A stretch of 23,085 nt of DNA from Blastocladiella britannica (taxonomy: Eukaryota; Blastocladiomycota; Blastocladiomycetes; Blastocladiales; Blastocladiaceae): contig MU624805.1 in NCBI GenBank assembly GCA_025349905.2, positions 1-23,085 on the forward strand, in the 5' to 3' direction. Below, in pieces: positions 11,531-23,024 of the stretch. Position 1 is the stretch's first letter; each line of letters opens with the position of its first letter. The notes under the pieces are model-generated. The model worked only from the letters and a program-made list of their open reading frames with translations, searched no databases and was not told the origin of the DNA. The position numbers and the translations under genes were made by a program.

Positions 11531-14500
11531 TTACATCTGCGCCGCTAGGCACTGCAGTACTCCGTCATTTGTGCGCACATGCCACAAGACACCCTCGACT
11601 GCGCGGCGGCAACTACCAAGTAGTGACAGGGACGCCAGGCGTTTGAGATCCAACGGCGTGGGAGTCCAGGAAACCCTTGCGCGCTGCAGGATCGCATCTG
11701 TCGTCATTATGTACAGTCATTCAACCAGCAATCGCGAAAAAAAAAAAAAATTGAGAACGTACCAATTGCCTCCAGCATTGCGCGGACAGGCCACGCATCG
11801 CTTGCTGCACTATCACTGTGCTGCTCAGCCAGCTCCAACACCCAGGACAACAGCGCGGGAACGGATCGCGCCTGGAAATGCGGGGCAGCAGCCATATCGA
11901 TCGCCCGAGCCACTTCAAACGCGGATCCAAACTGTCCTTCGCGCAGTGCCACCTCGAGCTGGTGCTGGACGGCGTGACCCGGTACGTCGATGGCGACATG
12001 CATCTGATCACCCGCCCACTGCACAATAGCGGGAGAAAGCTGGCGCGATCCCGCACCACTATTGCTGCTGCGTTTGAGCGCGGCCACCAGGGCCGCATGA
12101 AGGCATGCCTCGAGCGCGCTTCCACCGCGGCTGCCTCCCCTTGGTATGGCAGCAGGCCGAAATGCCAGCACGTGTGCAATGCGGTCCATGAAATCACTGG
12201 GCTCTCGGACTGCCGCGTCCATCAACATCGCCCGCAGCGCGCCTTGGGGGACCGCGGGCACTACAAGCGCGAGTCGGAACACGAGGAGCGACGTCTTGGC
12301 GCGGCGGAGCACGGCTGCCACCAACGCTGGCACGTGGGCGGCAAAGAGCGCGAGCGCGAGCGCAAATGGACACTCGTGCTCTGGAAACGACGCAGGGAGC
12401 GCAACGATCGGGCCGGCGCCGTCAAGAGTGAGCCGGAAAGTGCGCGCTGGGCCTGCTGCCTCTGGAAGCGAGCGCACGTGGCCCGACCCATGCCGAATGA
12501 GCGACTGCTCCATAAGGCGGACAAAGTCATCCGGGTTGAAGCACACGAGTGGGATGAACGATTCCCAGTGCTGGGCCACCAGCGCCGACGCGTCCCCGCC
12601 GATCAGGGCAATGAGCTGCTGAATCGTCGAAATCTCTGGCGGTGGTGTTGGTTCCCGCGGTGGAGAGGGCGCTCGTGGTGGTGGTGGAGGAGGCGGGGAG
12701 GCGGTTGGCGATGTCGGGAGCGAGGAGCCAGCGGACGATATCGCTCGTCGAGCAACGGATTTGACAGGCTCGGGCGATTCAATGCTGGCGGAACGAATGT
12801 TGCTAGTGCGTTTGGTGATGCCAGGCGCAAGCACCTGTACATATACCTGTGCAGTCTTGACGGCGGGGGAAACCGCGACTTTTCGGCGCTTGGGCTCCGC
12901 CGCTGGTGCTCTGTCCGATCCCGCTGACAGGACCTCACGGCGCAAAGTAGAGCCAACAAATGTCTCCGATCGAGGGGAAGCAGCTGGCGACACGTCCGCG
13001 GATGACACGCCGCCGTTGGTATAGCCCGCGTCGCGTTCACTTGCGCTCGAGACGGCGCCGCGATTGCCTCCATCGTGGTTGTTGTCGTCGCTGCCATCGT
13101 CTTCGGGGATGCGATTCCGCTTTCGAGTAATTCGGGCATGCGGAGGAGGGCGGGCCTTGGGTTGCGACGGCACAGGCGTATCGTCATCGTCCTCCGACAC
13201 CAGAGTCGAGTTGGGGCGTCGTTGTTGTTGCGCGCGGGTGCTGCGTCGGGGTGCGGGCGGCTCTTCGCCACTGTCATCGTCCACAGGTGATCTGGCTCGA
13301 ACAGGCGAGGCCGAGGCGACTGTATCACGAGCCTTGCGGCGAGGCAGAGCAGTGGCAGCGGCCGCAGTCTTTTGCCCCGCACCACGAGGAGCGGGGGTTG
13401 CATCACGAGCTGGTGCGATTTTTGGTGGGCGCTTGGATGTGGGAGCGGGAGCTGGTCCCGTCATTGGCATCGTTGTTGTTGCTGCTGCTGTGGTTGGCGG
13501 CGGTGATGGTGCTGAGCGAGCTGGGGTCGGAGCAGTCAGAGTGTGGAGCGGCGGCGGTGGCGGCGGAGCAGGAACCGTGGGTGATAGGAGGGGTGGTGCG
13601 GAGTGCAGGAGCGACGCTATGGAGGTGGGCTGCGCTGATGGCGGAACAGCAAGCGCCATCGCACGGGCCTCGTCCAGTTTGGCGCGGAGGTCAGCGATCT
13701 GACCGTTGAGGTCATTGCGCTCCATCTGTGCGGCAGTCAGCAGGCCAATCAAGTCGGACTACGATTCACACCATTTCAGTAAAAAAAAACAATTTGGAGA
13801 TGAAAATACAAGGTGCATACCAATTGCTTCTCCTTGGTGCCCAATTGGGAGCGAAGGGCCAAGAGATCGTCCGCACTGGACGCGGGCGGTGGGTGAGACG
13901 TGAGTGCTGGAGCAGGAATGTCAGCAATAGCCGTGGCCTGTGCCTTTAGCTTATCGCACTCGTTGCGCAGGGCAGCACTTTCCCTGCTTGCACGAGCAGC
14001 GTGCTCGGCAGCGGTCCGCCGCTCGTCCTCCAGGGCCCGGGCAGCGGTGCGTGCTGCACTTGCGCTCTCATCGGCGCGAGCCACGGCAGCTTGCATCTCT
14101 GCCTCCATATCAGCCATCCGCAGCCGCTGGCCGTCCAAGTCGGATCGTGCGGCCTCAAGGGCGTGCTCGAGGTCCCGGTACCGCTCCTCCTCGCGCCGGA
14201 GATCTGCCTGCAACGCCTGGTTTTGGGCAGCAACCGACGATTTGCCCTCAGTAAGGCGGGCAATCTTTCGTTCCTGCGCGTCGATCCGTTTGCGCGCGTC
14301 CGCAAGCTCGGATTGCAATCGCGAGGACTGCTGATCCTGGCGCGGCTGAGCTGCCGCTGCTGCCAGCTGCTGGGTAAGCGATTCAATCTGCGTCTGTGAC
14401 GATTGCACCTGCGATTCGCTGTATTTCATTCATTCAGTACCGCTGCGGTTTGTACAATCCCAAGACACTGGAAACGTACATGGACTCTCGCAAGGCGCGT

Positions 14501-15162
14501 TCCTGGGTGAGATCGAGGTCTTTTTTGGAGAGGCGGGCCTCAAAGTCCTTTTCGGCGGCGGTTTTCCGTTTTGCTGCTGACTGTAGACTCGGTCGCAAAC
14601 ATAAATATTCGAGGCCACGCATTGCCAAGGAGACGGCTTCGTACCTGCTTTGGCTGCGCTTTGACTGCTTCCAGTTCGGCTGCGAGCTTATCGGCGCGCA
14701 AAGTGGTGGCCGCACACAAAGAGCACTCGGCCCGTTCGGCAGCATCCCGAGCCGCAGCTTTGGCGGCTTCTGCCCTGCGGACGGCGGCATCACGTTCAAT
14801 TCGCACTTTATCGAGATCTGCAAACCAAAATTGCATACGGAATCAATCGCGCGCAATTATAATACGACACTATTGTTGGGCATACCAGTCTTCGCCGCCT
14901 GTAATTGTCCAAGTATCTGCCCTTGCTGGGTGACAATCCCCTTGACGTACGCGAGATTGTCCGCGTCAGGTGGATGTTCCCGGAGTATGTTTGTTGCTGG
15001 TATCGCTGTCGTCGTTTTGGCAGGTGCTGCGAGCGCAGGTTGTGTGCGGCTCGTGCTGGGAGCGGGAGCCGGCGGGCTCTCATCAGAATCGCTCGCAGTC
15101 GCGTCCGAGTCAATCGCCATCGATTCTACCGGAAACAAGGGCGCCGGGACGCGAGCAGCCAT
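11531..15162 (-). CDS. Large coiled-coil and disordered protein, unknown family, probably nuclear
   Basis: I do not recognise this protein. Exons (- strand): 15162-14886, 14817-14645, 14580-14480, 14418-13821, 13758-11763, 11697-11531; 1103 residues, phases consistent. The N-terminus is acidic, with SDATASDSDESP. Residues roughly 95-390 form long Ala/Glu/Arg/Gln-rich coiled coil, for example RIDAQERKIARL and RREEERYRDLEHALEAARSD. The middle, about 400-720, is Pro/Ser/Thr-rich and disordered, with runs of seven to eight prolines and basic nuclear-localisation-like patches (RRSTRAQQQRRP, PKRRKVAV). The last 350 residues are Ala/Leu-rich and look like a helical repeat or globular domain (for example LIALIGGDASALVAQHWESF, AFALALALFAAH-like stretches). 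The layout resembles a nuclear scaffold or transport adaptor, but that is a guess. It follows the unrecognised gene by 65 bp and precedes the ABC start by 142 bp on the same strand. Confidence 0.82.
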
Positions 15163-15227
15163 TCAAAATATTGTTGGATATAAAAAGTTTGAATATATTA
15201 AACGTCAAAGAAATCACAGCGCGACAC

Positions 15228-15808
15228 TTATTTGACGTTCATTCGGTCGCGAGGATAGGTGCAAGTGACCGCATCAGTCGACCGATCCACACCCGACCCG
15301 GTCCAGTCCGTGGGGAACCGATCCCGCATGTCCTGCTCGAGGGCGGCGATCGTGTGCTCGTCCGCATAAAATTCCAGCGGGTTCCCATAACTGAGCGCAA
15401 TCTCGGCCTCGCGTGTATGCGCCGCGAAGACTCGCGTCACTTGGACCGACCGAGTTTGTCATCTATATCCTTCGTTTGAGATGAGTATTGAATGAAAAAA
15501 TGACAAATAAAATGAACACACCCCGCACAATGCACGCCACGGCACGGCGCTCGACCTCGCGCCACTTGAGCCGTTCCACACGCCACTGCTCGCACGACCA
15601 CCCGGCCCGCTTGGCGTCGGCCCACTCTATTTCCTTGGGCCGGTAGCTCGGCGGAAAGCTGCCGTACTTGACTGCGGTGTCTGGGCCCACATACGGGTGC
15701 GCCAAAATGACGTATGTGGCTCCGTCAGGTCCAAGGACGCATCGCAAAGCGAGAAAGGCATGATCAGCACCGACACCAGTCCACCACTTGCTGCGCTGCC
15801 AGCGTTCA
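15228..15808 (-). CDS. Unrecognised gene, 5' end unresolved (possible pseudogene)
   Basis: Two exons are well supported: 15808-15522 and 15439-15228 (stop at 15228), joined by an 82-nt intron with GTGTGT donor and AAG acceptor in matching phase. They encode about 166 residues with good codon usage, including GVGADHAFLALRCVLGPDG, YVILAHPYVGPDTAVKYG, EIEWADAKRAGWSCEQWRVE and NPLEFYADEHTIAALEQD. I recognise no family; a loose resemblance to the end of a Rossmann-type methyltransferase is not strong enough to name it. No clean start exists. The same frame continues upstream to two ATGs at 15858/15855 but is cut by an in-frame TAG at 15819-15817. Two other frames above also look protein-like. Either a missed intron, a sequence error or genuine decay would explain this. 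It lies between the H3 variant and the coiled-coil gene on the same strand. Confidence 0.5.
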
Positions 15809-15988
15809 CTGCAAAGCTAATGGTGGAACCGGGATGCTCTCGCTGTGGCGAACATCATCGCCAAGGCCCGCCGGGTCTTGGAAAACCAAGTTCAACGTCA
15901 GGCATAATCCGTAAAAGGTGATCCCAGACGATGCTGGCAATCCGAATGTTTCTCTCAAAGGTTTGAAAAAAGGAATATAAATCAAACA

Positions 15989-16788
<800 letters not shown>

Positions 16789-16827
16789 TTCTTTTTAACC
16801 AGCAATTTTGAATTTGATAAAGAACCG

Positions 16828-16843
16828 AAAAAAAAAAAAAAAA
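16828..16843. promoter_or_regulatory. Poly(dA:dT) 16-mer upstream of the H3 variant
   Basis: An uninterrupted run of 16 A on the + strand (16 T on the coding strand of the H3 variant) sits 40-55 bases before its ATG, in the 156-bp spacer after the uL14 stop. Such tracts disfavour nucleosomes and often mark promoters in fungi. The role is inferred from position; the tract might also be the end of a 5' UTR pyrimidine run. Confidence 0.3.
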
Positions 16844-16944
16844 CGAAGGCAGAGTATGCATTTTGAAGCTCAGACAACTATTACACAACACGACATGCAA
16901 TACGGACAAGTATACAGGAATAGAGAGTTAGCAAATCATTTGGA

Positions 16945-17818
16945 TCAAAACAAAGAGAAAAGAGAAATCGCACCAGTGCTCGAGGCCGAGGCAATCTTGG
17001 GCCACAGGTCGGCGCACTCCTTGGCAACGGGACCAGTGATAGCCGAACCCTTCATCTCACCCTTGGGGTTGACGATGACACCGGCGTTGTCCTCGAAGTA
17101 GAGGAAGACACCGTCGCGACGGCGCCACGGCTTGCGCTGACGCACAACGACAGCGGGCATCACCTTCTTACGGAGATCCGGCTTACCCTTCTTCACGGTC
17201 GCGAGGACCATGTCGCCGGGACCAGCCTTGGGCAGGCGGTTAAGACGGGCGTGCGTCTTGGTCACCGAAATGATGTACAGGTTCTTGGCGCCCGAGTTGT
17301 CAGCGCAGTTCATAACGGCGCCGACGGGCAGACCGAGGGCCATGCGGAACTTGGTACCGGACACTGTTTTACATTACATTGTTAGATTATCGTTTTTTTT
17401 TTCCATTCCAATTTAACGAAATTGCGTGCCGTGGGCTGAATATTACGGAAATTCATGTAAAATAGGCGTGTAAAAATTCAAGGTTTTTAGTTAGTGGACG
17501 CAATTAGGATAATTCATAGATTTTTTGAGAAATATATCGGTGTGAGCGAGCGCCGTCCCGCGTATCCACTCGTATCATGCTGGGGAGGGACATGGTCGCC
17601 CGTCCAATACCTTGAGCAAAATTGCCAAGTCCAGTCCAAATTTGACGGATGCATCGCCATGGCATCCTCAGCAATTACCGTTCCGTTTAACGCGTATGCG
17701 ATACGTTGTGCACGGGGGACTAGGCAGCGCTCAACCGAAATATGTAGGGCCATGCGTGTGGCATCGCCAGCGTGGTGTAGCGTGGGTAGGTGTGCGTACC
17801 CTTAGCGTTCTTGGCCAT
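16945..17818 (-). CDS. RPL23: 60S ribosomal protein uL14 (RPL23)
   Basis: Universal large-subunit protein at the subunit interface, near bridges to the small subunit. Exon 1, 17818-17800, encodes MAKNAK plus one base; exon 2 is 17363-16945; 145 residues. The join gives V then [16 protein letters not shown], which fits the family exactly in phase. Conserved blocks are [76 protein letters not shown] and [20 protein letters not shown]. The C-terminus carries a few extra hydrophobic residues (SLFSLF) beyond the usual end. The intron is 436 nt, far longer than any other here. The Mei2-like gene lies upstream, with 115 bp between its stop and this ATG. Confidence 0.97.
17364..17799 (-). other. Long 5' intron of uL14
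   Basis: Donor GTACGC at 17799 and acceptor AACAG at 17364 bound a 436-nt intron; the other introns placed in the window are 54-97 nt. The donor-proximal 250 nt is GC-balanced, unlike the AT-rich remainder, and includes a 79-codon same-strand open frame (17753-17514). Ribosomal protein genes often have a long first intron that houses regulatory sequence or a snoRNA. I looked for C/D boxes and found no convincing pair, and I cannot judge an H/ACA fold by eye. Confidence 0.85.
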
Positions 17819-17933
17819 TTTTGAAATAAATTGCCGTTGGCGTGAAGGGGAAACCACGAAAACTGTGTCGACCGTCAAGACAATATTCAAATTACATCAC
17901 TGTATTTACCAATGAACTAAACAAAAATGGATT

Positions 17934-19750
17934 TTACACTTTGCTGCTGGACCCACTGGCCACCATGCGGCGTGGGACAAATGGCGCGCTCTTGACGTTG
18001 AGCACTGTTGAAGAAGTGACAGTGGGACAAGTGGCCAGCACTGACCCACCGAGCCCGCTGGCCCCATCGCTCTCCCACAGCTGCGAGCGCGAGGCATATC
18101 CCTGGTCCTGGTCCATCATCGGCTTCTTTGGTGACGTGAAAGGAATGGTGCGCTGCCCCGACGCCGGCTGGAACGCGCCAATGCCAAGCGCGTCCACGAA
18201 ATGCGTCGAGAGCAGGACGGGATCGACAACGCAACCGGTCTGTTTCTTATTAGCAGTGCCGCGCATGTTTGCCGTGGGAGCTTGTTGTTGTTGGTGCTGC
18301 TGGTGCTGTAGTGACTGAGGATGATAGTGCGAAGCAGTGACCACGGCCGCAGATGTGGCCATATGGTGGTACATGGCCGACGCACTCATTCGCGGCATGC
18401 GCAGGATCGTTGGCGGCGGAAACACCTGCTCTGTACCTGCTACTGGCCCCTCGGTCGCAAAGATCTTGGGCCGGTACGACGCGTGCTCGTCCATGACGGC
18501 CGAGTTGCGGAACTTGTCAATGAGCGCCTGCCGGCCCTGGATGTTGGCGTACGAGAGCATGCACACCTTGTCCGAGTTGAAGCGCGACCATTTTTGGCCC
18601 ACCACGCGCCGCGAAAAGGAGGCCAGGGCGGCCGGGGAGACAAAGTTGCAGAATGCGTATCCCACGTTGCACCTGCACATACTCGGGTCAATACAATTTT
18701 TTGTCGCCGCCCAAAAAAAAATTGGGAAGGGTACCGGTTCTTGAAGTCCATGCGAAGGTACAAGAAGTCGTATTGCCCGCAGTGCGACTCGTTCATGTAC
18801 TCGATCAGCATCTGCTGTGTGTACTTGTTGGGAATGTTGCGGATCATGACCGTCGTTCGCAGATCGGCTCCTCCCGCGGCACGAAAAGCGTCAAACTCGT
18901 TTTCGCACGGAATCATGTCCATCTTGGGCGGCACCAGCGCGTTCGCCGATCTTACGCACGTCGAGAATGCGCCGGAGACAGGGCTGCCGCTGCTATTGCA
19001 CGTGCTATTCGGGCTCGCAGCAGATGCAGGCGATCCACGCAAAGTGCCAGCTGACCCACGCTGTCCATGAGACGGCGATGAGGGAGACTGGGCTCGTGGA
19101 GTATGCGGAGTATGCGGATGGTACGTCGCGGCGGCGCTGAGCGAGTGCTGGTGGTGTCCGTTTTGGGTGTCGCTTTGATCCGTGAAATGGTGGTTCGGCA
19201 TCGTTTCTGGCGCAAGATGACGGTGGGCGCTGTCGTTTGCATCTATTGACCAGCTGCCATTACTGGTGCGTGTATCGCTCCCGTAATAGCTCGATTGCCA
19301 GTGAGTCAGCGTGGGAGGACGGGGATCGCAGTGGCTGTGGTGGTCGAGGGGATCTTCGTCATCATCAATGGACTGAAGCAGAGCCGTATCGAGCAAATTG
19401 CTCGCCGAAAGCGGGGTGGATGGCGCCGAGGATACCTTGGAGGAGGTGGTCGATGCATTTCGACGGCGGGAGGCAGCAGTGGGCACATTGCCGTGCGGTA
19501 CTCCAGCCCAGGGAGATGTGAGGAGAGACGACATTGTGCATGCCTCTGCAGTGAGTGTCGATCTATTACCTCCCGCGGCCGCCGTCGATCCTCCTGATCC
19601 GCGATTGCTTTTACTCGGGGAGATTGGCCCATATGTATGTGGGTGAGGTGCCGGAGCGCTCATTTCCCAGCGATCCACGGGCGATCCCGCTCGTGGGGAG
19701 GTCGACTGCCGCGGAAACGGTCCAAAGTGGGGTGTTTGCTCCAAGTCCAT
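17934..19750 (-). CDS. Mei2-like RNA-binding protein with a single C-terminal RRM
   Basis: RNA-binding protein of the Mei2 family, known for control of meiosis (fission yeast Mei2) and of development in plants. Exons (- strand): 19750-18735 and 18672-17934, split by a 62-nt intron inside the RRM; 584 residues. The Mei2-specific RRM3 spans about 296-400, with TTVMIRNIPNKYTQQMLIEY, GQYDFLYLRMDFKNRCNVGY, AFCNFVSP, GQKWSRFNSDKVCMLSYA and NIQGRQALIDKFRNSAVM. Residues 1-290 are low-complexity (Ser, Thr, Pro, His) and show no RRM1 or RRM2, which classical Mei2 proteins have. The C-terminus has His/Gln-rich stretches. It therefore resembles the RRM3-only (MCT-type) subgroup. NOC4 ends 182 bp upstream of its start on the same strand. 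Confidence 0.92.
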
Positions 19751-19897
19751 TTTAATTCTATTCTATGTTGTTTTCTTGGATTTCTCTTGTGAGACGGAGA
19801 CAAGTAAAATTACAGTGCAACTTAAGCGGTTGGTACTGAAAATTATTTGATTCAATACTGCAAGGGATGATCAAAATTACCCGGCTATTGTAAAGTA

Positions 19898-19903
19898 TTT
19901 ATT
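19898..19903 (-). terminator. Polyadenylation signal of NOC4
   Basis: AATAAA on the - strand lies 30 bases after the NOC4 stop codon, in AT-rich spacer before the Mei2-like gene. This is the canonical signal at a typical distance. I did not find an equally clear AATAAA shortly after the stops I checked by eye. Confidence 0.5.
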
Positions 19904-19932
19904 GTATGGGAAATATACTCAGATCATAATAT

Positions 19933-22069
19933 TCAAGCAGACGACGCTTCCTGAACTAGAGGCTGTGGAAGAACTTCAAACAAACTCATGAATCCATCCC
20001 GGTCCGCAGGGGTCAGGAGCGAAATCGGCGGTGCGTGGTTGAGCGCCGGTGCCTTCTTGAGTGCAGCAACGTGGACCGTGTCAAAGAGCTACACCAACAT
20101 AAAAATAAGTCAGCCATTGCGCCGAAAGTAACAAAAAGTAAGGAACATACGTTGCCGTAGGTGTAGTCCAGGAACTCTTCCACCTCCCATCCGGGCTTGG
20201 TCATCTTCTCGCTAAACACCTTGGCGAGCGTGGCCACATTGGGGAAGTAGTGGCGCTGCAGTGCCGTCAGCTCCCACAGCGACGACTCGAGCGCGCGCGC
20301 CTTTGCCGGATCGGTTGCGTCCATGTCAAACACGTCCTCGCGCGCGGCGGCCGATGCATCGAGGCCATCGCGGTGAATCAACACAAACGTCGCCGGGTGC
20401 CGCTTGATCAGGTTGTACATGATCGGGAGTGCCGCCAGGACCGCCGCCGGTGGGGCGTGCAGGCACAACCGAGCTAGTCGCTTCAGAAAGGCGGCCACCA
20501 GGTACGCGGGGATGTGCGTGGATTGCATGAAGATCACAAACAGCCGCAGGAAACGCGACCGGTACTTGACGTGCAGCAGGTCACGGTCAAACAGGGCGTA
20601 GAGCTTGGTGTAAAAGTCCGGGTAGTCCCTATTTATTCATATGATGAGTTAATACGCCTTCTCTTGGACGAGCTCACAACGACTCAGAAAAAAAGGGAAA
20701 ATGGAACGTACAAGTTGTGCCGCACAATCAAGGTAAAGAGGCCATGCAGCGCGAGAACGCCAACACTGCCGCCACGCTGGTAGCTCTCGTTCAAAAAGCC
20801 CATGAGCAGCCGCGCGTCGGTCATGTGAGGCATGATCTGCGCCTGCACCACCATCAGCACGCGCTTGTACAGCACTGGAGTCAGCGGGAGCCGGACGTAT
20901 GCAAGCACAAACTCCGAGAAGGCGCGCTTGTGTGCGACCGCTTGCCGCAGCAGGTGCGTCGCGGGCACTTCGCCGCCAACAAAGTAGGTCGCCTCGGCAA
21001 GTGACGCGTCCGTCACTGGATGTGCCGCTGCCACACCCAGGACGTGGAAAGCCGTGTGCGCCAGACGCACCAGCGCCGCCACTGCGCGGTCTGCCGATTG
21101 CTCGGCGGTGGGCGCTGCCATGACACGTTTCCGCTTGCGCGCGGACGGTGCACTGGACGAAGCCACTTCCGCAGGGGTGGGAGTGGCAGTAGCAGCGTGC
21201 TCTTCGGCAGTCCGCGCCGCCTCCAGCTTCTCGTCAATGAGCTTGGCAAGGGCCTTGAACAGGTAGTACCGTGTGTCGGGCTTGGACACCAGGGCCGCGA
21301 GCGCGTCGCGCGCAAAGACCGGGTGCCAGTCACCTGCCGGCTGAGGGCGTGCCGCCGCGGCCGTCGTGCCAGGTGCATCGGGTGCCACTCCAATAAAAGC
21401 TGCGTTCACCAGGCGCAAGTAAAACACATTGTCAAAGACATTGTGCTCGGATGTCGCGCGCAGATCGGCCGAGGCGCTGTGCGTCGACTGCAGCATCAGC
21501 TGCAGTGCCGCAAGTTGCAAAGCCGGGTCACTGTTCCGGTCCTCCTCCTCGTCGTCGTCGTCATCATCCGAGGTCTCGCGCTTGGAGGGAAGATCAATTG
21601 CGCCGGCAACCACCTCGGCAACGCGGGCAAGGTACATGGCGTGTTGTTTGCGCAGCCACGAGCAGGTTTCGCGCGCAACCGCGTCGGTGTGGTCTGGGGC
21701 CAGCAGCGCTTTCCGCATGGCGCCTGCCTCGGCGTAGTGCTTGAACGCGCGATGCTGCGCGTGCAGAGACGCGTGGATCGCGCGATGCGGTTGTCCGGGA
21801 GCGGCGTGGCGGGCAAGCGCGACCAGGTTATTGATGTTGGCGGCGGACATGTAGATGCCGCGCTCGAGCGTGCGCACGGCTCCAATAGCAGACGCCACGT
21901 CCACGGCCGCGGCCGAGGCGGACTTTTTCTTTGAGGTCGTTGACGACTGTTTCCATTTTTTTTTGGTGGTCAGTTGTCCAGTTATGTTGAGCAATAAATA
22001 AAAAAAACGCACAGCAGCGACGCGTGCGCTCTTGGTCGGCAGCGACGAGGGCTTTGTTCCAGCGGCCAT
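19933..22069 (-). CDS. NOC4: Nucleolar complex protein 4 (NOC4, CBF/Mak21 family)
   Basis: Ribosome-biogenesis factor; in yeast Noc4 pairs with Nop14 in the small-subunit processome and helps assemble and export 40S precursors. Exons (- strand): 22069-22013, 21946-20712, 20628-20151, 20088-19933; 641 residues. An N-terminal helical region is followed by an acidic run (SDDDDDDEEED at about 145-155) and a basic patch (ARKRKRV). The C-terminal CBF/Mak21 domain holds the recognisable blocks LYKRVLMVVQAQIMPHM, LMGFLNESYQRGG, LALHGLFTLIVRHNLDYPDF, YTKLYALFDRDLLHVKYRSR, FLKRLARLCLHAPP and ALPIMYNLIKRHP. The first intron (66 nt) has no stop in frame, so an unspliced message would carry 22 extra residues. 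Start chosen at MAAGTKPSS, the first ATG with a good donor after it. It diverges from mL50. Confidence 0.93.
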
Positions 22070-22226
22070 TTTTTTAATGCTGATGTTGGATTGAGACGAC
22101 GCGAGTACGAATGGGATGCAAGGGCCAAAAATCATCAATAAAAAAAATAGTATAAAATCCCTTGATCTCGTGCGCCGTCACTACTGCTCTGGCGCGCTCT
22201 TGAGGAAGATCAACAATTCATACGAA
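22070..22226. promoter_or_regulatory. Divergent promoter between NOC4 and mL50
   Basis: The start codons of NOC4 (-) and mL50 (+) are 157 bp apart, so both promoters and 5' UTRs must share this stretch. TATAAAA at 22151-22157 lies 70-76 bases before the mL50 ATG. AT-rich runs flank it on the NOC4 side. Both products serve ribosomes, cytosolic and mitochondrial, so co-regulation is plausible but is inferred from position only. Confidence 0.5.
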
Positions 22227-23024
22227 ATGATGCTCGCACGGACAACGACCCTCGCCGCCGCCGCCTCGCCACGTCTCGCGCGTGCCTACGCCGCGCAGCC
22301 CGGCTCTTCATCCTTTACTGACCGCTTTGCCAAGGGCTGGAACTCCATCCTCAGCCGCATCAAGCGGCAGGAGGAGCGCGCTGCCACGCCAACGACCACG
22401 GCAACGGCCATTGCCCCCGCTGCTCTTGATAAGGCGACGTCCGCCGAGGCCGCGGTGCGGAGGGGCACCGATGTCGCGCGTGTTGCTGCTGCCGCCAAGG
22501 CTGCCGCTGCTGCCGCTGCTGCCAAGCGCCAGCTGACGTATGGCCCCTTTCATGCCTTCTCGTTTTAGTCGGACAACAGTTCAACCTAACCCAATAAAGA
22601 CAGCCGTCCCGCAGTTGAACTGGTAGCTCCGTCGGTTGCGCTTGAGGAGGCCCTTCGTTTGGCTGGCATCACGCACACCAACCTGGCATCCGTGTCGCTT
22701 GCGGACGCGAAGCTCAAGGCCAATGTACTACCTACCAATCATCTTGTAAACATGTTAGGCTGAGACTCACATCTGCATTCAAAACAAAAAAAAAAACAGC
22801 TCCTGGCCCACCTCGCCTCGCGCTCTGGCACGCGGATTGCCAACGTGGAGCTGGCGGCGATCACCACCGCGCGCGATCTGCTCTCGGCCGCCACGCGCCC
22901 ATCGACTCCACTGGTCAAGCACCCGGTTGCGGCATGGTTCTCGACCAAGGCCGAGCGCGGGGAGCTGCCGCCAAATGTGCAGTTTGTGCCGTACAGCAAG
23001 GCCAGCAAGCGGGTTCTCGGGTAG
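22227..23024 (+). CDS. MRPL50: Mitochondrial large-subunit ribosomal protein mL50
   Basis: Component of the mitochondrial large ribosomal subunit. Exons: 22227-22537, 22604-22724, 22800-23024; 218 residues. The N-terminus (MMLARTTTLAAAASPRLARA) is a typical Arg- and Ala-rich mitochondrial presequence. An alanine-rich stretch follows up to the first intron. The family domain is at the C-terminus: ADAKLKANLLAHLASRSG, then a TARDLL motif and ELPPNVQFVPY, matching the order LKxNLLAHLA, VRDLL and LPPN in mL50 proteins. An in-frame ATG at 22116 would lengthen it, but that precedes the TATAAAA box and would spoil the presequence, so the start at 22227 is preferred (22230 is an equal choice). The assignment rests on one domain and is good but not certain. 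Confidence 0.78.

Noticed and set aside
11818..12927. 369-codon open frame on + opposite the coiled-coil gene
   Set aside because: The - strand frame here has matching splice phases at both ends; the + product is Arg/Trp-rich and unlike a protein.
13064..13702. 212-codon Gly/Ala/Val-rich open frame on +
   Set aside because: Antisense of proline and serine runs in the coiled-coil gene.
15697..15921. Small open frames on + over the broken gene
   Set aside because: The products show no family resemblance, and the - strand exons have a consistent intron and better codon usage.
15900..15988. Histone 3' stem-loop after the H3 variant
   Set aside because: No 6-bp stem with 4-nt loop of the replication-dependent type was found after the stop.
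17514..17753. 79-codon open frame in the uL14 intron as a gene
   Set aside because: No family match, and it lies within an intron whose splice phase restores uL14 exactly; kept only as part of the intron observation.
17364..17799. C/D-box snoRNA in the uL14 intron
   Set aside because: Only loose matches to the boxes were seen, with no terminal stem or spacing that fits; not supported by eye.
21020..21934. 304-codon open frame on + opposite NOC4
   Set aside because: NOC4 on - is supported by domain similarity and phase; the + frame is its shadow.
22116..22226. Upstream in-frame ATG for mL50
   Set aside because: It precedes the TATAAAA element and would place a charged stretch before an otherwise typical mitochondrial presequence.
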